Source of the DNA: Diphasiastrum complanatum
Lineage: Eukaryota; Streptophyta; Lycopodiopsida; Lycopodiales; Lycopodiaceae
Reading direction: 5' to 3'
DNA length: 64,000 nt
Assembly (NCBI GenBank): GCA_029204225.1
Contig: CM055095.1
Coordinates: forward strand, 35,615,078 to 35,679,077
This document shows positions 1-11,290 of this stretch, piece after piece. Numbering within the stretch: position 1 is the first letter of the stretch; every line of letters starts with the position of its first letter. Both the position numbers and the translations under genes were made by a program. The notes under the pieces were generated by a model. That model ran no database searches and was not told the DNA's origin. It saw nothing but the letters and a program-made list of their open reading frames with translations.

Positions 1-1240
1 ATAATTCTTTAATCAAGAAAAAGACCTAATCTATTGTCAAATTGCCTATAGACAGAAATATAGTTGTTTGCAAGTGGATTTTCAAAAATCAAGTACAAAG
101 TAGATGGAAGTATAGATCAAAGAAAAGCTCACCTGGTGGCTAGGGGATTTTCAAAAATTCCAATATTGATTATTTGGAGACTTTCGGTCCTATAGTTAAC
201 CATTCTTCGATTAACTTATTACTATCTTATGTTGTTGTAACCAGTCTTGAAGGTTATCAATTAGATGTACAAACAGCTTATCTCAATGGAATTATTGAAG
301 AAGATACATACATGATGCAACCATAAGGTTATGTAATCAATGGCAAAGAAGATCACATATGCAAACTCAGAAAGCACTTTATGGCTTGAAGCAATATGAG
401 TAAATCATTTTCTCATTCAACATGGATTCAAATGAGGCTTTGTAGATTTGAATGTCTACTTCAAGATCGTGCAATGATATTTTATAATTATCACACTATA
501 TGTTGATGATAAATTAATGTTCAATAATAATATTTATCTTATACCAAGAAGATGTTGTCTTTAGAATTTGATATGACCAGACCTAGGCAAGGCTATATGA
601 ATGCCTCAAGATCCAAATTCACATAGACAAAGAGAAGAGATTATTATATATCACTCAATAGAGTTATATTTTTTATATGCTTACTAAATACAATATGATA
701 GATTGTAAGGTCGTAAACTCACCTTTGGATCCAGGTTAAAAGTTATCCAATAATCAGTGTCCTCAGTTAATATACAAGAAAGAGTAGGTCAGAGATTATC
801 CATACCATTTCATTATCAAATCTCTCATGTATGTGATGGTCTGCTCTAGACCAAACATTGCATTTGTTGTTGACTCATTAAGCCAATTTATGGCTAACAC
901 TAGTGTGATTCATTGGAAGATTTTTAATAGAGTCATGAGATATGTTCAACCAACTATGGATATGTGCATCTATTATGGAGGAGTCGATGCAGATTAACTC
1001 CACATATTAAGTGGATATATAGATGCTTGTTCCATTTCTTCTACATCTTTTTTGTGATGAGTCTAAGAAAGTCATTTTTGCAGCAAGTGAAGTCACATGT
1101 CTTCATAAAGAGAGTAGATCAAATGGTTCTATCATGAGACTTGGTGAGGGAGATAATCACAAGTCAAGAAGAAGAGAAGTATGTGAAGAGTACAGAGTAG
1201 GATGTAGTTTGAATGATGTCATTGACATGCATAAATCCAC
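1..1240 (+). pseudogene. Copia A pol fragment (reverse transcriptase to RNase H)
   Basis: Broken Ty1/copia polyprotein, cut by the left edge. Frames joined across stops give the copia RT core: NRNIVVCKWIFK near 50-90, LDVQTAYLNGIIEED near 260-305, ALYGLKQ near 372-392, and the catalytic LYVDD near 498-512. Near 830-960 come the RT/RNase H connection motifs (SRPNIAFVVDSLSQF, then MRYVQPTMD). In life this enzyme copies the element RNA inside virus-like particles. Stops (for example after MMQP near 325) and frameshifts show it is dead. An LTR of the same strand follows. A second copy of the same family lies on the opposite strand at 2235-3520. Family is clear; boundaries are approximate. Confidence 0.85.
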
Positions 1241-1254
1241 ATCTGAATTTACCT

Positions 1255-2220
1255 TCTTGTTGTTTAATCTTCATCCAACTCATTATTCAGACCTGCAATT
1301 TTCTTCATGTTTTTACACAGTCTACAAAACTACTCGAGAATGGTTCACAGGTGTCTATTGTCACTTTGAAGACTTCAAAGACTTTGGACACTTCGATTTT
1401 TGCATTTTTTTTTGTTTGTCCCATTTTTTCGGCTGTTGCATTTTTTGGCTATGCGAAAAACAATTCATTTTTGCATAGTGACAATTAATGTTCCGTTTGG
1501 AATTAAAGCCACCAACTTGCATTAACTGTTAGCAAGTGAATTTCTGGGAAGTCCTAACCATATGAATGCCAGCACATCACGTCCAACTGGATGTCGCAAT
1601 GTACAACCTAATTTCTTAGTATAAATAGCTGATCATATTTCTACATTATCATCATCAATAAGCATCTAAGATCGTTTTTGAATGATCAAGTATTGAAGCA
1701 TAGTTAGCATCTCTCTCAAGCTTTCAAGCTTGAACACTCTTGAGCATTCTAGCTCAGCTCTTTAGAGTTGATTTAGAGTTTGCTACTGCGCTTACTGCTT
1801 ATTAGCGGAAGTGCTTAATTCAGAAAAAGTTACAGTTACTCAGAGATAGCTTAGAGTACGTGGCTTTGATCCGCAATTCTTTTGTGCTCATTTCCATTCT
1901 GATTTGTTGGTTTCACTAAATCAATCTATCATTTATTGCATTCAGTATCATATCAGTATGTATGCATCTCTGTAATTCTTTGGTAACTGATAATCTCTTA
2001 TTGTTTGTCTAATAATTCAATGCTTTATGTTTGGATACGTAATCACTTAGTTGCTAGCGATTTCAAAGTTAGTTGCTACAGATTGAACGTGATTTCTATC
2101 ACTACTTTTTGTTCAAAATTGATAGGCGTAGTCATGCACAAGAAAGAAGGTTTCTTCCGTCGCACTCGATGAATTGTTTATCTAATTATTTTTCTTTCAT
2201 CTTATCACCTCTTTCCAACA
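1255..2220 (+). repeat. Copia A 3' LTR
   Basis: LTR of the element whose pol lies upstream. It matches the LTR at 19779-20413: shared blocks include 'cttcatccaact', 'tataaatagctgatcata' (TATA region near 1620), 'ctctcaagctttcaagcttg' near 1712, and the end 'cacctctttccaaca'. In the second copy that same end is followed at once by a primer-binding site, which fixes the 3' boundary at 2220. This copy is about 300 bp longer because of an extra AT-rich stretch near 1357-1489. The 5' boundary is estimated. Confidence 0.75.
1357..1489. mobile_element. Short MITE-like insertion inside the LTR
   Basis: This stretch is missing from the other Copia A LTR. Its ends are a short inverted repeat (ATTGTCACT near 1357 against AGTGACAAT near 1481-1489), and it contains TTTTTGCATTTT and TATGCGAAAAA strings. 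Similar GTGACA / GCGAAAAA strings occur at 40890-41150 and 54634-54762, so a small non-autonomous family is possible. No target duplication is certain. Confidence 0.35.
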
Positions 2221-2234
2221 GGTTGATAAAGCAA

Positions 2235-3520
2235 TGGCACTTTGTCCACATACAAAGTGATAATGATAAAGAAATGTTGCACCGACTTGAAGTAGACATT
2301 CGAATTTGAAGAGCTTGGTGTGTAGCCGTGATCAATAAGGAAAGTATTGATCCTCTGAAACCATGCTCAAGTAGATTGCTTCAAGCCATAAAGTGCTTTA
2401 TAGAGTTTAGAGACATGATTGTGTTTACCTTCGATATTGTAACCTTCAAGTTGCACCATGTAAATGTCTTCTTCGATAACTCCATTAAGATATGTTGTAT
2501 GTACATCCATTTGATGTATTTCCAAATCTGTAGCAACACCAAATGACAATAGAAGTTTGATAGAAGAATGTTTAGCTACTGGATTGAAGGTCTCAGTGTA
2601 GTCGATGTTCTGTACCTGAGAGAATCCTCTGGCTACAAGTCAAGCCTTTCTTTGATCGATACTTCCATCTGCCTTGTACTTGATTTTGAACAACCATTTG
2701 CAATCAACTACATTTCTGTTGGCAGGTAATTGGACGATTGTCCAAGTTTGGTTCTTGATAAGAGATGAATACTCTTTATTTATAGCTTCTTTTCAGAGAT
2801 CGGAATCGGGCTGACTGAGTGCCTCTTCGACAGCCGTCGGCTCTTGAACAAGGTAAGTTGCAGACTCTCGATATACTTGTTACGTGGTTTACTGACTCTT
2901 GTCAATCTTCTAGGTGATGATCGAAGTTGATCTTCATCATGTCGTAGTTGATGAACTGCAACATCATCATCTTCAGCTTCGTCGTTGATCGAGAGTAGAC
3001 AAGTTTGGAACTTCAATAGGAATAGCCGAATTTGGAACTTGAGAGTTCGATGTTCTAAAAGAGTCTGGTAGTTCAACTATATGAGCTTTTCCTTTTCTTT
3101 TGAGGTCAATAAACTGATCTTCAATGAAGATGACATCCCGACTAGTGAATATCTTCAACTCAATAGGATCATACAACTTATAAGTTTTATCTAAAGTACT
3201 ATAGTTGATGAAAATAGACTTGATACTCTGGAAGTCGAGCATTTTCCTAAAATCATGCGAAATTTGTGCATAAGTGAGACATCCAGAAACTTGTAAGTTC
3301 AATAAAGAAGGTTTGGAGCCTGTCCAAACTTCGTATGGTATTTTGTCTGAGAGACCTTTGGTAGGACATCTGTTTTGAATATAAGCTGCAGTGGAAACAC
3401 AAAATTAATGTACATAGAGAGTAGAAACTTGAGATTGCCAATGAGCTCCAAAAATCAATGTACATAGAGAGTAGAAACTCGAGATTGCCAATGAGCTCCA
3501 AAAATAATCTATCTTCTCAC
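2235..3520 (-). pseudogene. Copia A pol fragment, opposite orientation
   Basis: Copia integrase C-terminus to reverse transcriptase on the minus strand. Near 3300-2980 the frame reads LQVSGCLTYAQISHDF..., the usual copia GCxxYxH segment, then FINYS and YKLYDP. Near 2549-2367 it reads MDVHTTYLNGVIEEDIY and ALYGLKQST, and near 2250 ITLYVDK, the RT YVDD site with D changed to K. The residues closely match the Copia A copy at 1-1000 (NVYFK-VQ-FFIIITLYVD). Stops and frameshifts are frequent. It abuts the LTR end at 2220, so the pol arms around that LTR point toward each other. Confidence 0.85.
3401..3500. repeat. Two-copy 50-bp tandem duplication
   Basis: The block holding 'aatgtacatagagagtagaa' and 'gattgccaatgagctcc' occurs twice in a row with a 50-bp period (3401-3450 and 3451-3500), differing at a few bases. 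It lies in the degraded integrase part of the minus-strand Copia fragment and shifts its frame. Confidence 0.9.
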
Positions 3521-3874
3521 TATGGGAGCTTGGAATACATAGCAAAACTCACTTCCTTTGTAAAGTTAGGTGAATTTCCAGCATGTAATAAGGAAGTTAA
3601 CTCACCATTTTTGCCCTAAAATGAAACCCTAGTCTATTTCCTAGAATCCTGCTTGGTAGGTGCATGGTTGGTCAAAATCTCATATCAAATCAAGGTCTAG
3701 ATCCTATAAAGTAGGGAGCTCACCCACCTCTTCTTGAGTCAAGGTAACCCACTTCAGGAGTGGATTGCCACATGGCATTTTGGCCATACATGTGTGAAAA
3801 TGACTATACACAAAAATGTACAATATTCTATATGCCGAGATTTGCCAATGTTGGCAAGTTTTCACATTTTTCAC

Positions 3875-4150
3875 AGGTAGTTCATGCACTAGCAGCAGAG
3901 AAAGCTCGTTACAAAGCATGGCATGATCATCGTTTACATAAGAAAAAAAAAGAAGGAGATCTTGCCTTGATGTACAAAATGAAATGGATCAAGGGAAAAT
4001 TAAAATTTACAGGTGAATGACCATATAGAGTTAATGAAATTTTATCTTATGGAGCAGTGGTCTTGGAATACCTTGATGGACGAAGATTTGATACCCATGT
4101 GAATGGTAGCCGATTACATGATTTTTGGCAAATTGATCCCCCATTTTGAT
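3875..4150 (+). pseudogene. Gypsy integrase C-terminal fragment (G1-like)
   Basis: The plus strand reads VVHALAAEKARYKAWHDHR, then GDLALMYKMKWIKGKLKFTG, PYRVNEIL, LDGRRFDTHVNGSRLHDFW. This is the end of a Ty3/gypsy integrase with the 'GPY' segment. It is close to the minus-strand copy that ends at 14377 (HALAAKKDTRKAWHD... GPYRIKKIL). In-frame stops (at 4018) and an absent upstream part show a fragment. The short frame upstream at 3704-3919 is not recognised. Confidence 0.8.
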
Positions 4151-4990
4151 TGAAGATCTGATCTTTTTATCTTTATTTGATTTTGCAATTTTGTTGTTTT
4201 TTATTATCTAATTTTTACCTTTTTGGAAAACGACAGTAACAACAGAAAAAAAAAAAAATGAGAGCAAAAGTCAGAAAAAGAGAAAGGAAAGTATTCCCAA
4301 GAATGAATTTTTAAAAAAAAAATGATTCAAAAATCACTATCAAGGCCAAATCTTGATTTGAAAAGTCATATAAATCTTCATTGAGTTTCCAGATGATAAA
4401 TCCAACTTAGATCTATCTATATTGAGTTGGGCAAAGGTTAGTTGAAGCAGAAGTACCTATTTTTTAGCTAGCTCTATGTCACTTTTGTAATCTTCACCTA
4501 TGAACCTTCACAGACTTGACAAATGGACTCAAAACATTAAAATTAGGTTGGGTGAAGGCTGAAATCCTAAAAAAAATGTCATTAAATGTAGTACCTAGGC
4601 AAAGATTGCACTTAGACAAAGGTTGAACCTTCGTCGGAGCTTTAGAACCTTTGTCGAGCTACCCTATGGGTGAGCAACCTTCGTCGAGAATTTTGGAAGC
4701 TTTTTTCATAGTACCGAACATGCTTGCAACTTTTTGTCCAAAACTAAGCAGCCATACCAGCACTTTGTCTAATAGACCCTCTGAGTTTGCTTATAAAAAG
4801 GCCCAAAAAAAAACCATCAAAAATCCATAAATTTCCATCATCTTGTGTGGAAAAAATCCACAATCATGATTAATAGGCTGAAAGCAAACCAAAATAAGAG
4901 AAGCCACTTACTTGGAGGTCAATTCCACAACAAGTAAAAAGCAAAAGCTAGGAAAAAGCAAAAGGCAACTACACCTTCTGATTGATGCAA
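4151..4990. other. Non-coding, probably Gypsy 3' region
   Basis: No gene seen. AT-rich sequence following the Gypsy integrase tail. Near 4629-4692 the phrase 'aaccttcgtcgg/gag' recurs three times, like the repeated phrases in other Gypsy leaders here. A polyadenine run lies near 4244-4258. Confidence 0.4.
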
Positions 4991-4996
4991 AGCCTT

Positions 4997-5008
4997 GTTC
5001 TGATACCA
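4997..5008 (-). other. Primer-binding site of a minus-strand LTR element
   Basis: The reverse complement reads TGGTATCAGAAC, the usual Copia-type site pairing with initiator methionine tRNA. It places an LTR 3' end at about 5010 and an element reading toward lower coordinates. No coding part of that element survives below it. Confidence 0.6.
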
Positions 5009-5009
5009 T

Positions 5010-6200
5010 TGTAATGCTCATCGCCAAGTGAAGATCTACCTAGATCATGTTACATGCAATCAAATGACACATGTGGAGCCAAGCCACCCAACCAACAGAA
5101 ATAGATAGTCAAACCCTTAACTGCTTCACCCCCGAGCCATGGTGACTAAATGCAAGAGAGGAGAAGATCATAGCTCTTGGAAATAGGAAATTAGAATGAG
5201 TAGGGCGAGTTTCTACAAGATATATCAGCCTCAAAAGCTATGGAATATTCCCTGTAGAATCCCCTACTCCAAGCCAACAACATCTGATTTTCTATTCTTG
5301 CACCAAAGGCAGTCAATCACCATGCAAAAGCTCCATAGATCCATTAGAGCACCTGGCCCCTCACAAGGTTATTAGATACATTTTTGGCCTAGTCTGAAAT
5401 GAAGTGTCGTAACTAATAATCTCGTACACTACCGGATATCCAAGTTTAGGATTATGCAGAATCCTATATGTGAATTTTCTAAAAAAAAGGACAATGATTG
5501 ATTGTACTAATCAATCTACAGGAGGCGTTGACTGCCAAAACAAAGGATCTAACAAATTCTATTTTCTTGATCTACACAAAGATCATCAACTATTTAGCAA
5601 GATCAACTAATGTAAAAATCAATAATCAAGGGTGGCCTCACACGTGTGTAAAATAGCCATTGTACGGACTGTGACTAGAGAGCAAAATATTATAATATTT
5701 GATAGCATTCCAAGCATAAAATCACAAGACAAATGTGTAGATTACAAGCAAATTGCTAGATTGTAAATCTCTCATCAACTTTCTATTGCATTGGTTCATC
5801 TCTTTATAGATCAAGTACATCCACGAGTTGAGTACTGTCCAGCAAGCCTTCACACGTGTGAAGAGTGCCTAGTCATCTAGATCCACCAATAGGAGCCAAA
5901 TATGCTCCACAAAAATAGGAATATTTTCTATAGAATAGGATCTAGTGGAATATCTAAATCTTATTTTCAACAACCTAATCTACACGTGTGAACAACAACT
6001 TGACATGTGGGAGCATTTACTCATTCACATGGAAGTGCAAGCTAATTACATGGAAATTGGTCAAAGTGACTTTTCCTTAGATTCTAGCCACAAATCAAGT
6101 TCACACTTGTGTAGATTGAACCAAAATGAATCTAACTATGTACAAGTACATTTTGTACATCCTTTCATGCGTGGGAACAGGCTCCACATGTGTGAGATCC
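5010..6200 (-). repeat. LTR-like block rich in CACGTG palindromes
   Basis: Begins with TGTAATGC beside the primer-binding site, so at least its first part is an LTR in minus orientation. The far boundary is not visible. The palindromic phrase (C)ACACGTGTG or a close variant occurs near 5640, 5851, 5981, 6102 and 6187. No gene is supported here; the frame at 5945-6208 has no recognisable features. Confidence 0.4.
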
Positions 6201-6254
6201 TATCATGAACATAGATCTCATGATTGACCAATTTCATCAAGTTGGAAGTGACAA

Positions 6255-6740
6255 TTTTAGCACTATATACATGACATGGATGTAACATAGTCATAATACT
6301 ACAAAGAATTTTGTTTGAAGATTTTGCTTGTCCATTACCTTGTAGATTATATGGAGTGCTAAAACGATAAATAGCAAAAAGTTTCTCCAGTAAACGCTTG
6401 ATTGTTTCATTAAAAGAATGAGTTCCGCGATTGCTCATGATCTCAATTGGACATCCAAATCAAACAATAATATTCTCATTTAGAAACAATGGTAGTCTTT
6501 ACATCATCAACATGAACTGCTCTTGCTTCAACTCATTTGGTCATATAGTTTGTTGCTACGAAAATATATCTAGCTTGAGTACCTCATGCCACAGGATGAA
6601 TAAGACCAACATAATCAAGTCCCCATTTTCAAACGGTACTTGTGTTAAAACTGGATGTAAAGGCTCTATATTGATTTTTTTTTATTTCTTCAGGGCACTG
6701 CATGTGAATCCACGCAGTGCATTGGCGTGAGAGAAGCGCG
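6255..6740 (-). pseudogene. Gypsy integrase core fragment (G1 group)
   Basis: Minus-strand frames read PFENGDL.., then CPIEIMSNRGTHSFNETIKRL and FSTPYNLQGNGQAKSSNKIL, which is the integrase catalytic core ending in the region of the third acidic residue. The same phrases occur in the G1 copy (NDRGSHFINKTI, STPYYPRGNGQAESSNKIL near 15050-14890). Several frameshifts are present and the C-terminus is lost near 6260. Confidence 0.8.
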
Positions 6741-7041
6741 GTTCTCTCACAAATAGTAGTCTCGCTTCACTAGCAGACAATTGGATATTCTGATCCTAGA
6801 CAAAATTATCTTCTCACACGCAGGTGGAGCTTCTATCTGTGTTCGTCTTGATTGCTTACTAGCATCAGACTTCTTCAGTGTCTCTTCTCTTTGTTATACT
6901 CTGTGTATCATGTTCTGATATATGTCAAGTATTATCCAGTAAGTACGGTCTCTCTATGTAAACCTAATATTAGAGTGATTATACATCTACAACTAATCAG
7001 GGAATTACAAGAGTGACAAATTAGCCACGACCTAGGAAGTA
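6690..7041 (+). repeat. LTR-like repeat, inverted partner of 23830-24196
   Basis: About 350 bp beginning near 'ggcactgcatg' and 'ggcgtgagagaag' and ending 'cctaggaagtatctg'. It matches 23830-24196 on the other strand with few differences. The two copies diverge abruptly after 'gaagtatctg', which marks a shared boundary. The inner sequence (TGTTGGCGTGAG in the other copy, promoter-like TATA and pyrimidine runs) suits an LTR. It sits between a Gypsy fragment and a Copia LTR. Confidence 0.65.
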
Positions 7042-7368
7042 TCTGTTGACGTCATGCAATCGGGTCAGATCTTTGTACTTCTGGGTACTTGCGTGATCTC
7101 TGGTGGTGAGCGTGAGGACAGAATGGGTTTCGTTTCCACCATTGGTTTTGTTTACTTCGTCTGCCTTTCTCTCTTGCTGGACTACAAAGGAATCTCGTTC
7201 GTGGATCCTTCGTGTTTGCGAACCATTCGTCTTTGTCTCCGTTGACTTTTGTATTCACGAAACTCTTCGTGTTTTGTGTCTCTAGATGTTCGATTTTGCG
7301 AACATCTTCGTCAGGTGAAGGGCTGAAAGCTAGCAAGGCTTTGTAATCAGAAACACTTTGTTTCTTCA
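7042..7368 (-). repeat. Copia C 3' LTR (5' part)
   Basis: Directly downstream (minus strand) of the Copia C pol. A polypurine tract (TTTAGAGGGAGC on the minus strand, 7369-7380) precedes TGAAGAAACAAAG, the LTR start at 7368. The LTR holds many TTCGTG/TTCGCG phrases, as does the related Copia B LTR. It is cut at 7041 by the adjoining repeat, so the LTR end is missing. Confidence 0.7.
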
Positions 7369-7375
7369 GCTCCCT

Positions 7376-9385
7376 CTAAAAGCATGGTAGCTTTATGATT
7401 CCGAAATTGCTCCTTTGCCTCTCAAAGAGCCCTTTGTCTAGAGCTTTAGTAAAGATGTCAGCAACCATATCTTTCGTTCCTACGAAGGTGGTTTGCATCA
7501 TCTTCCTTTCAATCAGATCCCTGATCAAGTGATACTTGATCGCAATGTGCTTCGTTCTTGCGTGGAACACAGGATCTTTCGTCAGGTGTATCGCAAAGGT
7601 GTTGTCCATCTGCAAGACCAATGGCTCGTTCCTTTTTTGCCCAATTTGTCCAGGAACTGTCTTAGCCAAATTATTTTGTTGGCCATCTTTGCTGCTGCCA
7701 CGTACTCTGCTTCGAAAGGACGATTGGGCTACAATGGTTTGCTTCTTGCTGACCCAGAGAACTGCTGCTCCTGATGCGATGGTGCATCCTCCTGAGACGC
7801 TTTTACAGTCATCCCTGAGAGATGCCCAACTAGCATCACTGTAGGAAAGTATCCTGAGACCTGCACAACGACAATAACACAACCATAATCCCTCGTTAAT
7901 TGAAGATATTGCAAATTTTGTTTTGCAATCTTTTACTGTGTCGAACCTGGATTCGTGCAGAATTGGCTCATCTTGAATATTGCATAAGCAATATCAGGAT
8001 GTGTGTTGTCTGCAAGGTACATCAGTGAATCTATCAGCCTTTTGTGGGGTGTGAGCTTCATCTGTTCTCTTTCTTCCTCATTCTTTGGACAGTCGTCATT
8101 TGTTAGCACCGTCCCTGCTAGCATTGGAGTGTTCGCTCCTTTGCAGTTCAGCATCCCAAATTCCTCTAGGAACTTCTGAGTGTATCTGGATTGGTGAAGG
8201 TATAACTTGTCTCCCTCATAGTCCCTTTCAATTTGTAAGCCTAGGTAACACCTGGCTTCTCCCATATCCACTATCTCAAAATGCTTCGAGATGTCCGTCT
8301 TTACTTCAGCAATTAGCTGTTTACTCCTACAAAGTATCAGAGTGTCATCCACATAAATAGCCACTATGATGATTTGCCCATCTGTAACTCTGACATACAC
8401 ATTGGCGTCAACCAACAAAGGCAATGGGAGACGACTCAAAAATCTTAATTTTCGTGTTCGTCCACTGCTCCCTCTGACGTTGGCGGCAGGTCATAGTACT
8501 ATCTTTCCAGAATTTCATAGCTAACAGGGTCTTTGTTGGCCATTGTCCTGCTCTCACTGAATTTGACATCCCTCACTATTTTCACAGTGTTCATGCATGC
8601 CATGTAGATTCTGTAGTATGACGAATTATTGTCATAACCTACCAGAAATCCTTGCTCGGCTTTCTCATCAAGCTTCTTGCGAAGCTTATCAGGAATATGT
8701 GCATATGCTGCACAGCCAAATATTCTGACATGAGATAGGTTGGGTTTTCTACCCCACCATAGCTCGTGTGGTGTCGTATGAGGAACACCAGATTTACCTA
8801 TCATGTTCTGGATGTATGCGGCTATAGCTACTACTTTAGCCCACAGTGCCCTTGGAACTTTCGAGTATGCCATCATGCATCTGGCTGCTTCCATCAGGGT
8901 CCTGTTCTTTCATTCAGCAACACCATTGTGTTGTTGTGTGTAGGCTGCAGTTCTTCTGTGAATGATGCCACGATCATTGCAGAAGTCAGTGAAGCAATTT
9001 GAGATATATTCGCCACCTCAATCTGTTCTGATCTGTTTCACCTTGCTGTCTGAACATCTCTCAGTCCAATTCACATATTCTGTGAATTTATCGAGTGCTT
9101 TAGATTTATTCTAAATAAAATACACTCTGACAAACTTGCTATAATCATCAATGAAGGTTATATAATATTTTGGACCTCCTAATGAGATCACGTTGAATGG
9201 ATCGCAGATGTCAGAGTGCACCAGCCCCGGAATTTTTCTCGTTCTGTAGGAGTCTTTGACGAATGGTGTGTGTGACATCTTGCCTTTCAAACATGCATCA
9301 CAGGTGGTCGAACTGGTGCATTCGAGATGCGGACCCCTGTTATTGCTCCATGGTGACTTGCCTGGTAGAGTGCCATTGAGTTCAT
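7376..9385 (-). pseudogene. Copia C polyprotein remnant (integrase, RT, RNase H)
   Basis: In order on the minus strand: integrase zinc and core part near 9360-8900 (TCDACLKGKMSH, LVHSDICDPF, YYITFIDDYSKFV), integrase C-terminus 8894-8499 (TPHELWWGRKPNLSHVRIFGCAAYAH, LDEKAEQGFLVGYD), RT C-terminal half 8439-7933 with the catalytic AIYVDDTL, and RNase H 7882-7376 ending ADIFTKALDKGLFE. The hinge near 8499-8440 runs straight from the integrase tail (YEILER) into mid-RT, so the N-terminal half of RT is deleted. Frameshifts near 8900 and 7900 also break it. It ends at the polypurine tract before the LTR. The left part of the element is cut off at 9385 by a Gypsy LTR. Confidence 0.9.
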
Positions 9386-10190
9386 TGTGGGGTCGAAGAT
9401 CTCTCGTAGTATAGCCCTTCCGCCTGTCAACTAAGGTTAGATCACTGGATAGGTACCTAACTAAACATAGATGCTACTTTTAGTTAGTTTCCTACTTTCT
9501 CCCTTAGCTCTATACTACTCCTCTTTAACTCTACTCCTCTACACTAACATTCATCATGGTTTTGATTGAAGAGAAGGAATGGAGAAGAAGAGATTGAGAA
9601 GGGAAGAGAAAGAGAGAGATAGAGAGTGAGGGTGGAGGTTAGCTCAAATGCATATTGTACTTGCTAAAGGAAAAACTTAAACTATTGAAACCAACAAGCA
9701 TGAAGTTGAAAGCAAATGAAAACAACAAGAGCAATAGCAAGCATTGAATTGCAAATGAGGATGCTTCTCTTCCAAAATTGATAGAGTTTCCTCCTTCTCA
9801 TTAAGCATGAAAATAGTGTACAAATGGTGTCTTTTTATAAAATGGGGAAGGCCCTTGCCACTCAATCTTATTGGCTAATATTCACAATGATCCTATCCAT
9901 TCATCTTGGACCCAACTTGATCCAAGGGTCCACAAAAAGTACATATGAAATCACAAGATTCATCTGAGTCCCAATTTGGACTCAATTCTAAAAAGTAATC
10001 TCTAAGTTTAAAAATGACATTGGGCCTCTAGTTTTATTTTAATTCCAAGACCCAAGTCAAGTTTATTTTATTTACAACTTTAATTGCGTGCTCATTAGGC
10101 CATGGGCTTATACACGCAGGATGCCATGCTCTCGCAACACATTTTATTGGAGGATTTTATTTATTCACACTGTTGGGAATATCCCCAACA
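9386..10190 (-). repeat. G2 Gypsy LTR, minus orientation
   Basis: 805 bp. On the minus strand it begins TGTTGGGGATATTCCCAACA and ends ...CCCCACA. It matches the LTRs at 26416-27226 and 43957-44569. It has no primer-binding site on its 3' side, and flanking bases (ttcat / ggacc) do not form a 5-bp duplication. It is therefore an LTR piece at a recombination joint, not a clean solo LTR. The small frame at 9677-9865 is LTR sequence, not a gene. Confidence 0.85.
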
Positions 10191-11290
10191 GGACCCACGG
10201 CTTGAAGTAGTGCCGGTCTCTCGGCACTTTGCCGGTTTAGTATAGCGTTCTCTTGAATCGCCTCTGGTGGATCAGATAGCCCGTAACGTCTTCCATGAAG
10301 TTGAGACGGTCCAGTTTCTTCGAGTCCTTTGGCGTGTGGAAGGACTTGTGGACTCCTGTCAGCCATTCTTGATCCACCCATGCTTGGAATCATTTCGTCC
10401 AAGGATCTCCAAGGAATGCAGCTCAGTAATATACACGAGCGCTTGGATCAAAAAATATGGAGAGAAAGAAATCATCCCATTTTGTTTCAATGCCCATTAA
10501 TAATTCTAAGTCCCGGGCGTAAGTGGCTATCGCGCGGACTGTGGAATCGGGAAAATTGATGTAGTGACTGGCGAATGCGAAGAGAGCCCTTTTGGCGTCT
10601 ACATCTGTAGTCCACCCATATTCGGATTTGATGATTGGCCAGTTGAAATTGTGCAGTGTGATCTAGTCTAGAGGAGTGTCACATTCTGCCCATTTGGATC
10701 TTCTTGGACATGGCAGAAAATGTGCATTCACCCGTAACTATTGCGGACTCGTCACGTAAGCCCTGATGGCCATAGGATCTCTCTCAAATAGCTATTGTCG
10801 CCACTCCGGTTGTGGTTGGAGGGCGGGTAAGGCTTGTAGTTCTTTTCCCTTGATGGTCTGAGCTGAGAATGATATCTGTCAGCCGCCTCTTGATGACTCG
10901 TGGGAATATTTGGATAAAAATTCATTCATGTTCTCCTCCACGTACTTCGGTCTTTGGAAGGCCCGGCTGGCAGTTATCATACGCAAACCTCTGGATGATG
11001 TTGTTTGGCCTTGGCTGGTGGTTACGCCTTGGCTCTGGTCTCGCGTCATAGTAGCCGCATCTGTCTGCCCTTGGTCTTGGCCTTCGGACCCTTGATCTAG
11101 TTGAAATCCCCCTGCTACCTGCTGGTTCTGATCTTGGCTGGTACTAGCCTGTGCAGCGTCAAAATTAGGTGGCAGTGGAATTACCACGGGGGTGGGCTGG
11201 GATTTGTTTCCATGTATTGTTGGCATGCCTTGAGGGCTTGCTTGGCCTGGGCGAGCTCTTGTGTTGCGCTTGTCCGATACTTATTGAACT
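10191..11290 (-). pseudogene. Gag core region of a long-gag Gypsy-like element
   Basis: Minus-strand frames read a Q-rich stretch (SQDQNQQVAGGFQLDQGSEG at 11140-11080), SRAFQRPKYVEENMNEFLSK near 10970-10910, and after several stops AAFLGDPW, FQAWVDQEWLTGVHKSFHTP and KLDRLNFMEDVTGYLIHQRR near 10420-10230. The same chain is found on the plus strand at 18740-19778, which shows that both are real protein-coding ancestors. The tryptophan-rich helical segment looks like a retrotransposon gag domain, but the family was not confirmed. It continues the frame from 13300 and is cut at 10190 by the G2 LTR. Confidence 0.6.

Noticed and set aside
9677-9865. 62-codon frame conserved with 26742-26930
   Set aside because: Conserved only because both lie in the same G2 LTR; no sign of protein-level selection can be seen.
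9386-10190. Clean solo LTR
   Set aside because: The flanking five bases do not match and both sides are unrelated truncated elements, so it is a recombination joint.
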